Assembly: GCA_034436755.1 (NCBI GenBank)
Contig: DAOTVB010000157.1
Span: 62,001 to 126,000, forward strand
Direction: 5' to 3'
DNA from: CAKZQX01 sp034436755
Lineage (GTDB): Bacteria > Chloroflexota > Chloroflexia > Chloroflexales > Chloroflexaceae
DNA length: 64,000 nt
The translations under genes were made by a program, and so were the position numbers. Below are positions 16,620-24,937 of the stretch, one piece after another. The notes under the pieces are model-generated. The model had not been told where the DNA came from. It searched no databases and worked only from the letters and a program-made list of their open reading frames with translations. Position 1 is the first letter of the stretch. Each line of letters begins with the position of its first letter.

Positions 16620-16855
16620 TCAGGAGTCCCGGCTGATGAACGTTGAAGAAATAGTCCGGATATGAAATGGCCGGGAGTCCCGGTTTTAGCCGGTGAATGC
16701 CTGCCGGGGCAGCGGCATACTGTTGGGAACGCCCGATCCGGCTGAAGCCGGGACTCCTGAAAGTCGATATCCGGATGAAAAATTTAACGTTCATCAGCCG
16801 GTTGACGGCCGCAGGCCGGCTGAAGCTGGGACTCCCGGAGTCCCGGTTATTTCTC
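16620..16855. repeat. REP-like palindrome copy
   Basis: Core about 16673-16757 with GGGAGTCCCGG and CCGGCTGAAGCCGGGACTCC arms. It is flanked by ATAGTCCGGATATGAAATG on the left and a partial second arm to 16840. Confidence 0.8.
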
Positions 16856-16893
16856 AAACTTCATCAACGTGCTAACGCGAAAGGGATAGTTCT

Positions 16894-17063
16894 GTGGCAG
16901 TTTTACAGATTGAACTGCCGGATGAGGTATTGACCCTGCTCGACCAGTGGGCGGTGCGGGCGCTGGGGCTCTCGTGCCGCGAGTTTCTGATCGGCTGAGT
17001 CGCTATGGTGTTTCTGAGTTTGATGCGCAGATGGATGTAGGGGCTGAGGCATGGTATGGGTAG
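16894..17063 (+). pseudogene. Decayed UPF0175-type (VapB-like antitoxin) gene
   Basis: A GTG-started frame encodes VAVLQIELPDEVLTLLDQW, matching the start of UPF0175 proteins. It then jumps to LGLSCREFLI, which normally lies about 30 residues further on, so the middle helices are deleted. It stops at 16998, but the neighbouring frame continues with RLSRYGVSEFDAQMDV, the expected family C terminus, to a stop at 17061-17063. So there is one deletion and one frameshift. AAGGGA lies about 8 nt before the GTG. Confidence 0.6.
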
Positions 17064-17103
17064 GGGTCCGGTTCTGGTATCACCGCAAGAACGGGAGGAG
17101 ACG

Positions 17104-17355
17104 ATGGAACTTACAACCACCTGGAAAGAAGAAGGCCGCTGGGCGGAAGCCCTTAGTCTGACACTACGCTTACTCACCCGACGCTTTGGACCACTTGCTC
17201 CAGACCTGGAAGAGCGCAGTGGTAAGCTCTCACTGCTGCAGTTGGAACAGCTTTTTGATGCAGCATACGATTTTACTAGTATCGCTGATCTGCAGACCTG
17301 GTTAGATAATAATCCACCAGACGAGCGGGATGCCGGTACGCAGTCGTCTGTCTGA
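17104..17355 (+). pseudogene. DUF4351 fragment of an Rpn/transposase-like gene
   Basis: Eighty-three residues, MELTTTWKEEGRWAEALSLT... through TRRFGPLAPDLEERSGKLSLLQLEQL to FDFTSIADLQTWL-type ends. This matches the C-terminal DUF4351 domain usually attached to PD-(D/E)XK Rpn-like nucleases. The nuclease domain is absent, so this is probably a remnant, although a good ribosome site (GGGAGGAG) precedes the ATG and expression as a small protein is possible. It directly follows the UPF0175 relic. Confidence 0.6.
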
Positions 17356-17379
17356 AGTGGACGCGCCGCAGCATGTCTC

Positions 17380-18110
17380 TGCAAGAAAAATCGCAAACAA
17401 CAGGAACTTACATCGTGCCGCCTTCAGGCGGTTTCCAGCAAAATGACCGCCTGATGAACTTTGAAAAAGGTAGTCCAGATGTGGAGCAGCAGAACGGTGC
17501 ATCGAATGCACCCTACGGCTGTCTGCATGCAAGTCGCAAACATCAGGAACTTACATCGTGCCGCCTTCAGACGATGTCCAGCAGAACGACCGCCTGATGA
17601 ACTTTGAAGAAGTAGTCCAGATGTGGAGTAGCAGAACGGTGCATCGAATGCACCCTACGGCTGTCTGCATGCAAGTTGCAAACATCAGGAATTCACGAAG
17701 TGCCGCCTTCAGACGGTTTCCAGCAAAATGACCGCCTGATGAACTTTGAAAAAGGTAGTCCAGATGTGGAGCAGCAGAATGGTGCATCGAATGCACCCTA
17801 CGGCTGTCTGCATGCAAGTTGCAAACATCAGGAATTCACGAAGTGCCGCCTTCAGGCGGTTTCCAGCAGAACGACCGTCTGATGAACGTTGAAAAAGGTA
17901 GTCCAGATGTGGAGCAGCAGAACGGTGCATCGAATGCACCCTACGGCTGTCTGCATGCAAGTTGCAAACATCAGGAAGTCACGAAGTGCCGCCTTCATGC
18001 GGTTTCCAGCAGAACGACCGCCTGATGAACTTTGAAGAAGTAGTCCAGATGTGGAGCAGCAGAATGGTGCATCGAATGCACCCTACGGCTATCTACCGTG
18101 GTGATGATAT
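17380..18110. repeat. 143-bp tandem array, about five copies
   Basis: The word CTGTCTGCATGCAAG recurs at 17519, 17661, 17804 and 17947 (period 142-143 bp), with a diverged first copy from about 17380. Each unit carries a GTGCCGCCTTCAGGCGG-like segment, ATGAACTTTGAAAAAGGTAG, and the palindrome GGTGCATCGAATGCACC. Substitutions are scattered between copies. No coherent protein is encoded. Confidence 0.92.
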
Positions 18111-18149
18111 CTAGATTGAATTTCAAAGTTCATCAGGCAGTACTGCGAA

Positions 18150-18217
18150 TTCCCCGCTAACGTTCCAACGTTCTAACGTTCCAACCTGCAAACGTTCCAA
18201 CCTGCAAACCCGTAAAC
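18150..18217. repeat. Octamer array at the 3' end of the M16 gene
   Basis: Period-8 units GTTCCAAC, GTTCTAAC, GTTCCAAC, CTGCAAAC, GTTCCAAC, CTGCAAAC run up to the stop codon of the minus-strand gene. Confidence 0.8.
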
Positions 18218-21136
18218 CTACAACACCCGCACCGTCTTCAACTGGCCGGGATGCTCGGCGTTAAGCGCCTCAATTGCGTTCTGGCCGCCGAGGACGACCA
18301 CCTGCCCCTGCTCGCGCACCTGCTCCAGCCAGTCGGCGAAGGCGTGGAAGTCGCCGGCCTGTGTTGCCAGGATCTCGTCGCGCATCTGCTGGCGTGCCTC
18401 GTCGGTGTCGCCAACCAGGTAGCGGACCATCGAACTGTAGCCCTTCGCGTCCGGCAGGCGGTAGGCATCCAGGTCGCCAATCGCGCCGATAATCGCCCGC
18501 GTCACCTCGGTCTCGTTCAGGTCGGCCGCGCGTAGGAAGCGCCCCGCCTGGTCGTAGACATCCAGCGTGCCGCGCAGGTTCGGGTCACGGTAGGAGAGGA
18601 AACTCAACACACCGGACTGCCGGTCAAAGCTGCAGAAGCTGCCATACGCGCCGCCCTGCATGCGTACCTTCTCCCAGAGCCAGGTGGTCCGCAGATACTT
18701 CGTGATTACACTGGTTGAACCATGGTAGCGGTAGCCCAACTGGTAGAGGTCGGCCCCCTTGCCCACATAGTTGACATTAGCGGGAATCGTCAGCCCCTCG
18801 AATGCGCGATCAAACTGGGGTGTCCAGGGCGAGAGCGTCACCGGCGCGGTGGGCAACTCCGCCAGGAAGCGGTTCAACTGCGGGCGGAACTGCGCCCAAT
18901 CCCCCGCATCCGCCGTCACATTGCAGATCATCGCCGCCCGGTTGACCAGCAGCCGCCGGATAACCTCCAGGTTGGACAGCACCACCGGCCACTCGCGGTC
19001 AACTTTCATTGCCAGGTCGCGCAGGAAGAAGAGATAGTTGATCCCGCTCATCTGCTCGTCGGCCCAGTCGGACTCGTTGAAGCGGGCGCGCAGTCGGGTG
19101 TCCACCACCGCGTGACCGCTGGGGATGATGCCGGCCTCGGCGCGGGCCTTGGCCTCCAGCACGATCTGCCGGAACCGCGCATGATCATCGAAATGCACCG
19201 TCAGCAGCACATCCCGCAGGATTGCCAGCAGGTCGGCGGCATGCTCCGGGGTGGCCTTGCCGCGCAGGAAGAGCCAGGCGGCGCTGGTCGGGTCGCCCGG
19301 TACGACGGAGGTGAACGAACTGGTAACGATCCCGCCGGTCTGGCGACCAATGCGCTGCGAGAGCTTCACAAAATCTTCCTGCTCGGTGCCCATCTCCAGC
19401 AGCGCCCGCCCGAACAGCTTGACATAAGGCAATAGCTCCGGCGGCAGCATGTGCAGGTTCAGTCCCACATCCAGGTAGACAATGCCATTGGTGAAGAGAT
19501 CATGGTAGAGCACCCGGCTCCCCGCCGCTTCATCAACCTCCAGCGGAATGGTCTTGTTCTGGCGTTCCAGGTCGGCCAGCGTCAGCGTGGGGATGGTTGC
19601 CAGCGCTTCGGGCGGGTCGGGCGTCTCCTGCAGCCGCTTCAGTTCGCGGGTGTTCTCCACAACTGCCTGGATCTCCGCCGGACCCATGGCGGCGCGGGCC
19701 GCGTCCAGCCGGGCCTGTTCTGCGGCTGCTTCGCGCTGACCCAGTTCGGGGTCGGGCTGCAATAGGATCGTGGTGCGATGGCTGTTCTCCAGCAGGTAGC
19801 GCTTGATCAGGCGCTCGAAGTAGCGCTCGCCCGCCGCCAGGCGTCCCTTGATCGCCTCCAGCGGGCCGGCAAATGCCAGGATCGCAAATGGGTCGCGGTC
19901 GTGCAGCCAGGTGATCAGCGCGTTGATCATCAGCCAGAGGCCGCGCGGCGCGGAGCCGGTATTCTGCTCGCGCAGGCGAAACTCAATCGTATTCACCGCC
20001 GCCTCAACCATCTGTGGATCGATGCCGTCGCGGGCCAATCCCTCCAGCGTCTGCAGGATCAGCGCCTCGATTGTGTCGGCATTCGCGACAGCGATACCCT
20101 TCAGTCCGGTCGAGAAGTAGGCCTGCCGCAGCGAGTCATCCATCCCGCCGCCGGCAATATCTTCGCCCAGGCCGGAGTCGATCAGGGCTTTGCGCAGCGG
20201 TGAAGCCGGGGTGCTGACCAGAATGTAGGAGAGGATCTCCAGCGCCAGGATGGTCTCTGGATCGTCGGTCTCGGTCAGCATCCAGTTGAGCGTGAGCATG
20301 CTCTTGTTGTCGCCCGCTTCTTCCGGATCGACCACATAGGCGTGCTCAAACCGCTGCGGCGTGTCGAAGGGTGGCTGCAAGGCCACGGAGGAGTCGACCG
20401 CGATGCGGTCAAACGCTTTGAGATAGTTATCCAGCAGGCGCAGGCGCTCCTCTGGCGGATCGTCGCCCCAGAAGAAGATGCGTGCATTGGAGGGGTGGTA
20501 GAGTTGCCGGTGGAAGGTGGACAGTTGCTCGTAGGTGAGGTCCAGAATATGCTGCGGTTCGCCCCCGGACGAGACGCCGTAGGTGATGTCGGGGAAGAGC
20601 GAACGCCGTGAGTGGTCGGACAGCACCCGCTCCGGCGAGGCATACGCGCCCTTCATCTCGTTGAAGACCACGCCCTTGAAGGTCAGCGGCGCATCGGCTG
20701 CTTCCAGTTCGTAGTGCCAGCCCTCCTGCTGGAAGATCGCCGGGGTCAGGCGCGGGTAGAAGACCGCATCCAGGTAGACATCGATCAGGTTGTAGAAGTC
20801 CTGGAGGTTCTGGCTGGCGACCGGGTAGCAGGTCTTATCAGGGAAAGTAAAGGCGTTGAGAAAGGTCTTGAGCGAGCCCTTGAGCAACTCGACAAAGGGC
20901 TCTTTGAGGGGGTATTTGCGCGAGCCGCAGAGCACCGAGTGTTCCAGGATGTGTGCCACGCCGGTCGAGTCGGCGGGCGGCGTGCGGAAGGTTATGCCAA
21001 AAACCTTGTTCTCATCGTCGTTTTCCAGCGAGAGCAGTTCCGCGCCGGTCTTGACATGCCGGTAGAGCCGGCCCCGGGTATTGAGTTCGGGAATATCCTG
21101 TGTGCGAATCAGTTCAAAACCGTAGCTGTTTGTCAT
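18218..21136 (-). CDS. M16C insulinase-family metalloprotease (presequence-protease type)
   Basis: A 972-residue zinc protease of the PreP/Cym1 type, a clamshell enzyme that degrades short unstructured peptides. The inverted zinc motif HILEH is at residues 62-66 (ADSTGVAHILEHSVLCGSR), followed by KEPFVELLKGS, TFLNAFTFPDKTCYPVAS and the third-ligand region FNEMKGAYASP. The C-terminal half retains the inactive paired domains (MQGGAYGSFCSFD). No signal peptide is seen, so a cytoplasmic role in peptide turnover is likely. Length is typical. An octamer array touches its 3' end. Confidence 0.93.
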   Translation of the reverse strand: MTNSYGFELIRTQDIPELNTRGRLYRHVKTGAELLSLENDDENKVFGITFRTPPADSTGVAHILEHSVLCGSRKYPLKEPFVELLKGSLKTFLNAFTFPDKTCYPVASQNLQDFYNLIDVYLDAVFYPRLTPAIFQQEGWHYELEAADAPLTFKGVVFNEMKGAYASPERVLSDHSRRSLFPDITYGVSSGGEPQHILDLTYEQLSTFHRQLYHPSNARIFFWGDDPPEERLRLLDNYLKAFDRIAVDSSVALQPPFDTPQRFEHAYVVDPEEAGDNKSMLTLNWMLTETDDPETILALEILSYILVSTPASPLRKALIDSGLGEDIAGGGMDDSLRQAYFSTGLKGIAVANADTIEALILQTLEGLARDGIDPQMVEAAVNTIEFRLREQNTGSAPRGLWLMINALITWLHDRDPFAILAFAGPLEAIKGRLAAGERYFERLIKRYLLENSHRTTILLQPDPELGQREAAAEQARLDAARAAMGPAEIQAVVENTRELKRLQETPDPPEALATIPTLTLADLERQNKTIPLEVDEAAGSRVLYHDLFTNGIVYLDVGLNLHMLPPELLPYVKLFGRALLEMGTEQEDFVKLSQRIGRQTGGIVTSSFTSVVPGDPTSAAWLFLRGKATPEHAADLLAILRDVLLTVHFDDHARFRQIVLEAKARAEAGIIPSGHAVVDTRLRARFNESDWADEQMSGINYLFFLRDLAMKVDREWPVVLSNLEVIRRLLVNRAAMICNVTADAGDWAQFRPQLNRFLAELPTAPVTLSPWTPQFDRAFEGLTIPANVNYVGKGADLYQLGYRYHGSTSVITKYLRTTWLWEKVRMQGGAYGSFCSFDRQSGVLSFLSYRDPNLRGTLDVYDQAGRFLRAADLNETEVTRAIIGAIGDLDAYRLPDAKGYSSMVRYLVGDTDEARQQMRDEILATQAGDFHAFADWLEQVREQGQVVVLGGQNAIEALNAEHPGQLKTVRVL

Positions 21137-21225
21137 AACACCTCGTATGGGAATATATAAGCGTTCATGCTGACTATGGCGCTACTCCTGATGTAATGGC
21201 GGCAGCCACGCTGCCGCACGCCACG

Positions 21226-21422
21226 CCACGCGTTACGTGGTTGCTCACTCAAAAGGCATTTTCGCCTCCGGCAGGGCGGAAGATTCTCTTCTTTTTCACA
21301 AAAATGTTGCACAAAGTGTAACATTTTGTGAAAAAGAAAAAACGCGTACCATGCTGCCGCAGGCGAATCGGGCTTCCATCGTATGAAACGTCCAGTTTGC
21401 ATGTCAACCGCGTAACTCGTGT
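21226..21422. mobile_element. MITE-like element, family 1, inverted orientation
   Basis: It ends in CCGCGTAACTCGTGT on the right and ACGCGTTACGTGG on the left. Internal segments are the reverse complement of the other copies (TTCGCCTCCGGCAGGGCGGAA, then the hairpin, then GTACCATGCTGCCGCAGGCG). The hairpin arms (about 21289-21312 and 21316-21337) are slightly decayed. No clear target duplication is seen. Confidence 0.75.
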
Positions 21423-21462
21423 CCATGACGTATCTCAACATTGTACCAGATTGAGCGGGTAA

Positions 21463-21760
21463 ACCAGGGAGAAGCGAGAACAAATCGTGCCGGGTATGGC
21501 GTGCGGTAGACGAACGTTGAAAACATAGTCCGGATATGAAATGACCGGGAGTCCCGGCTTACGAATTTTGAAAACATAGTCCGGATATGTGACTCACTGG
21601 AGTCCCGGCTTGAGCCGGTGGGATGCCTGCCGGGGCCGGGGCCTACTGCCGGCAAAGCCGGGACCGGCTGAAGCCGGGACTCCGAATCCAGCGGATGTCC
21701 AGATTAACATTTCAACGTTCATTTGCCGGTGGGATGCCTGCCGGGGCCGGGTATGGCGTG
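21463..21760. repeat. REP-like palindrome and 45-bp direct repeat
   Basis: A 45-bp word beginning AACCAGGGAGAAGCGAGAAC occurs at 21463 and again at 22143. A REP-like core lies at about 21598-21683, and its right flank is duplicated at about 21849-21962. Confidence 0.75.
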
Positions 21761-21763
21761 CGG

Positions 21764-22137
21764 CAGCATGGTGCAGCGAATGCACCCTACGGCTACGGCT
21801 ACTGTGGCGGCAGCATGGTGCAGCGAATGCACTCTACGGCTACGGCTGCCGGCAAAGCCGGGACCGGCTGAAGCCGGGACTCCGATCCAGCGGATGTCCA
21901 GATTAACATCTCAACGTTCATTTGCCGGTGGGATGTCTGCCGGGGCCGGGTATGGCGTGCGGCAGCATGGTGCATCGAATGCACCCTACGGCTACGGCTA
22001 CTGTGGCGTCAGCATGGTGCAGCGAATGCACCCTACGGCTACGGCTACTGTGGCGGCAGCACGGTGCAGCGAATGCACCCTACGGCTACGGCTACTGTGG
22101 CGGCAGCATGGTGCAGCGAATGCACCCTACGGCTACG
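21764..22137. repeat. 47-bp tandem array in two blocks
   Basis: Units begin CAGCATGGTGCAGCGAATGC and end CTACTGTGGCGG. Block one starts at 21764 and 21811. Block two has four units at 21963, 22010, 22057 and 22104. The blocks are separated by a partial REP-like element. Each unit carries a GGTGCA-N5-TGCACC palindrome. No gene is seen in 21137-22273. Confidence 0.92.
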
Positions 22138-22203
22138 TGATATGAACCAGGGAGAAGCGAGAACAAATCGTGCCGGGTATGGCGTGCGGCTGCAAGCCGC
22201 ACC

Positions 22204-22268
22204 TACGTGATACGTGATACGGCCTACGGAATACAGACTACGGCATACGGCATACGGACTACGGCCTA
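22204..22268. repeat. Heptamer array beside nnrE
   Basis: Period-7 units GTGATAC, GTGATAC, GGCCTAC, GGAATAC, AGACTAC, GGCATAC, GGCATAC, GGACTAC, GGCCTAC end about 6 nt from the nnrE stop codon. Confidence 0.88.
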
Positions 22269-22273
22269 CAGCC

Positions 22274-23014
22274 CTACCGCAATCGCAGGATATCGCTTCC
22301 GGCGAAGATCGGCCCGACCTGGATGCCCAGTTCCGACTCGGCGTAGAGTACCGGGGGCACACCGATATCGGCCAGGTAGAGTTCGCCCACCCGCGCGGCT
22401 ACACCCTCCGCGCGCAGACCTTCCTTGGGTAGCGCCAGCGTCAGCGTGGCCGTGGCCTTGATCGCCGGGTCGAAAACGGTGCCGGTGGTGGTATCAATGC
22501 CCGAGGGTGCATCCAGGGACAGAATGGGTTTGCCCTGCGCGTTGGCCCAGCGGATCAGGTCAGCGGCGGCGGCGTGGGGTGCGCCCTGTAGACTGTAGCC
22601 GATAATGCCGTCCACGATCAGGGCCGGGCTGCCGGCGTGGGCAATGGTTTCGGCCAGGGCGATCGGGACATGCATCCGGCGCAGGATGCCAAGCTGGTGG
22701 GCGGCAACACCAGTAAACTCGGCGTCGGGCCGGGTGACAAAGACCTGCACCTGCGCGCCCCAGGTCTGGAGCCGCCGCGCGCAGACCAGCGCACCGCCGC
22801 CGTTGCCGCCGGTCCCGGCCAGCACAACCACTGACTTCCGGCGGGGATCGCCCGCAAAGAAGCGGACCCGCGCCAGATGCGCCAGGTTGCGCCCGGCATT
22901 TTCCATCATCTGAATTAGCTCAATGGCGAAGTCGTCGATCATCGCCCGATCCACCGCGATCATCTGCTCGGTGGTCAGGTAGGGCAGTTCGCCCGTAAGC
23001 GTTGGTATGGTCAT
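22274..23014 (-). CDS. nnrE: NAD(P)H-hydrate epimerase
   Basis: A 246-residue YjeF N-terminal-type enzyme that interconverts the R and S forms of hydrated NAD(P)H so that a dehydratase can repair them. It has LTTEQMIAVDRAMI at the start, the nucleotide loop VVVLAGTGGNGGGALVCARRL, VDGIIGYSLQG and DAPSGIDTTTG. The usual fused ADP-dependent dehydratase (NnrD) is absent, so that partner must be elsewhere. It is the last gene of a minus-strand cluster ppa-nudix-ybeY-nnrE, 18 nt after ybeY. Confidence 0.93.
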   Translation of the reverse strand: MTIPTLTGELPYLTTEQMIAVDRAMIDDFAIELIQMMENAGRNLAHLARVRFFAGDPRRKSVVVLAGTGGNGGGALVCARRLQTWGAQVQVFVTRPDAEFTGVAAHQLGILRRMHVPIALAETIAHAGSPALIVDGIIGYSLQGAPHAAAADLIRWANAQGKPILSLDAPSGIDTTTGTVFDPAIKATATLTLALPKEGLRAEGVAARVGELYLADIGVPPVLYAESELGIQVGPIFAGSDILRLR

Positions 23015-23032
23015 CGGGGTACCTCGCTTGGG

Positions 23033-23515
23033 TTAGCGCGGCAGGCCCAGTGCTTCCATCACAGCTTCTTCGCAGGCGCGCATAGCCGCGGCATCTTCCG
23101 GTCCACGTTCGTGATCATAGCCCAGCAGGTGTAGCATGCCGTGGACAACCAGGTAGGCCAGTTCGCGCTCGGACGCGTGACCATAGTCGGCCGCCTGGGC
23201 CAGCACGCGCTCGTAGGAGACGGCAATGTCACCCAGGTAGCGCGGCGCACCGGGCACACTCACAAAGGGGCCGCCGGCTTCATCGGCGAAGGAGAGGACA
23301 TCGGTGGGAGCATCAACGCCCCGGTAATCCCGGTTGAGGGTGTGGATCGCCGCATCGTCGGTGATAAGCACGCTGACCTCGACGGGTTCAACCACGCCGG
23401 CGTGGGCCAGCAGGGTTGTGGCCGCGCGTTCGACCAGCGCGATATCCACCGCATCGGCAAACGGCGCATTCACCTGTACTTCAACCGACCAGGGGCCGTG
23501 GGTGTCAGGCATCAC
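23033..23515 (-). CDS. ybeY: rRNA maturation endoribonuclease YbeY
   Basis: A 160-residue zinc-dependent single-strand endoribonuclease involved in 16S rRNA 3' processing and 70S quality control. The signature HGMLHLLGYDH (residues 125-135) supplies the three zinc histidines. TDVLSFADE and YLGDIAVS are the other family motifs. The gene overlaps the upstream Nudix gene by 11 nt, so the two are probably translationally coupled. Confidence 0.96.
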   Translation of the reverse strand: MMPDTHGPWSVEVQVNAPFADAVDIALVERAATTLLAHAGVVEPVEVSVLITDDAAIHTLNRDYRGVDAPTDVLSFADEAGGPFVSVPGAPRYLGDIAVSYERVLAQAADYGHASERELAYLVVHGMLHLLGYDHERGPEDAAAMRACEEAVMEALGLPR

Positions 23516-23981
23516 GTTGATCTCCGGTCAGCGCGTGCGTCTCCCAGAGCGTGCGCACCTGCGTCAACACATCACGCTCACGTTCGAACGATGCCAGGCG
23601 GAGGGCTTCATCAAGCGGGAACCAGCGCGCATCGTCCACCTCGGTCTGTTGTGGGACAACATCACCCGTGATGTAGCGCAGGAGAAACAGGTCAACATAT
23701 TTATGAATGCGGGAAGGCCCCGCGCGGAACCAGTACTCAATCGTAGCCAGGTGGTGCAACACCTGCCCCGTGAGCCCGGTCTCCTCGGCAATCTCGCGGG
23801 CAGCCGCCTCCTCAGCGGTCTCGCCCCGCCGTACGTGCCCTTTGGGCAGACCCCAGCGGCCACCATCCTTGGTGGCGATCAGGGCAACTTCGATCTGATC
23901 CACGCTGATACGGTAGATAACGCCCCCGGCCGAGTAAGCCGTACGTTTCCCAGGGGCTTTTCGCTTCATTCGTGCGCGCAT
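23505..23981 (-). CDS. Nudix hydrolase
   Basis: A 158-residue hydrolase of nucleoside-diphosphate-linked substrates. The Nudix box GHVRRGETAEEAAAREIAEETG spans residues 48-69 with the REIAEE metal-binding core intact. The start is basic (MRARMKRKAPGKR), and SAGGVIYR and WGLPKGH resemble Ap4A/diphosphoinositol-type Nudix enzymes. Substrate is unknown. The gene lies 10 nt after ppa, which would remove pyrophosphate released by many such reactions. Confidence 0.9.
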   Translation of the reverse strand: MRARMKRKAPGKRTAYSAGGVIYRISVDQIEVALIATKDGGRWGLPKGHVRRGETAEEAAAREIAEETGLTGQVLHHLATIEYWFRAGPSRIHKYVDLFLLRYITGDVVPQQTEVDDARWFPLDEALRLASFERERDVLTQVRTLWETHALTGDQRDA

Positions 23982-23991
23982 GGCTGGCGGG

Positions 23992-24543
23992 TTAAGCTTT
24001 CTTACTCAGGCGACCGGCGCGCATATCCCAGTAGTGATCAATGGAGAAGCGAATACGCTCTTTGGCATGTTCGGCGCTTTCCCACCCGACAGGCTCGACA
24101 CGCGTCCCCTCCAGGTCTTTGTACATCGTAAAGAAGTGCTCGACTTCCCTGAGATAGTGTTGCGGCAGGTCGGTATAATCGGCAAAATCATTGAAGAAAG
24201 GATCATAGTTCAAAACGGCCAGCACCTTATCGTCGGCGTCGCCCTTGTCGAGCATGCGGAACATGCCAATAGGCCGGGCCTCAACCAGGCAGCCGGTGAA
24301 GGTTGGCAGGTTCGTGACGACCAGCACGTCTAGCGGATCGCCGTCGGTGTAGTAGGTCTGGGGGACAAAGCCATAGTCGCCCGGATACTGGACCGCCGAG
24401 TAGAGGACGCGATCCAGCTTAAATGCGCCAGAGCCTTTGTCAAATTCGTACTTATTGCGTGAGCCCCTGGGGATCTCGACAATAACATTGATGATGTCAG
24501 GTGACATTGGTCCCGGTACCAGATCGTGCCACAAGTTCTGCAT
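23992..24543 (-). CDS. ppa: Inorganic pyrophosphatase (family I)
   Basis: A 183-residue soluble enzyme hydrolysing PPi to two phosphates and so pulling biosynthetic reactions forward. EIPRGSRNKYEFDK, YPGDYGFVPQT and the metal-binding DGDPLDVLV (D67, D69, D72) are intact. Length is standard. It is the first gene of the four-gene cluster, preceded by an extended -10 promoter at 24587-24595. A Leu- and Asp-rich N terminus gives no export signal. Confidence 0.96.
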   Translation of the reverse strand: MQNLWHDLVPGPMSPDIINVIVEIPRGSRNKYEFDKGSGAFKLDRVLYSAVQYPGDYGFVPQTYYTDGDPLDVLVVTNLPTFTGCLVEARPIGMFRMLDKGDADDKVLAVLNYDPFFNDFADYTDLPQHYLREVEHFFTMYKDLEGTRVEPVGWESAEHAKERIRFSIDHYWDMRAGRLSKKA

Positions 24544-24586
24544 TCACAACCTCTCTTCTGCAAAGTAACTCATAACCATCAGTGGC

Positions 24587-24595
24587 ATTATAGCA
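24587..24595 (-). promoter_or_regulatory. Extended -10 promoter for the ppa cluster
   Basis: TGCTATAAT on the minus strand, about 44 nt upstream of the ppa start. No good -35 hexamer is seen, as expected for extended -10 promoters. Confidence 0.6.
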
Positions 24596-24699
24596 CGGTA
24601 ATACCCTGCAACGAAAGCCATTCCACAATGAACCGGAATGATCGGCTGCGGTAGGGACGCGCAGAAGCGCGTCCGCACGCTCTACCGCAGCCGCATGAA

Positions 24700-24925
24700 C
24701 GCCGGGACCGGCTGATGACGTTTGGAGAAATAGTCCAGCGATGAAATGACCGGGAGTCCCGGCTGATGACGTCTGGGGAAATAGTCCAGCGATGAAATGA
24801 CCGGGAGTCCCGGCTGTAGCCGGTGGAATGCCTGCCGGGACAGCGGCATCCTGCCGGGAACGCCGGGACCGGCTGACGCCGGGACTCCTGCTCAACGATG
24901 TCCGGATTAAAAAATCAACCTTCAG
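24700..24925. repeat. REP-like palindrome copy
   Basis: A partial left arm is duplicated (GACGTTTGGAGAAATAGTCC twice, 59 bp apart with small changes) before the core at about 24804-24888. Nothing else is seen in 24600-24937. Confidence 0.8.
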
Positions 24926-24937
24926 CCACCGACGCTC

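Noticed and set aside
17302..17960. Repeated minus-strand frames (MHADSRRVHSMH...)
   Set aside because: They follow the 143-bp DNA period and are by-products of the array.
21589..22145. Long open frame with PYGYGY-like repeats
   Set aside because: It is a translation of the 47-bp DNA array; the reading frame is open because the unit is GC-rich, and frames in other registers are open too.
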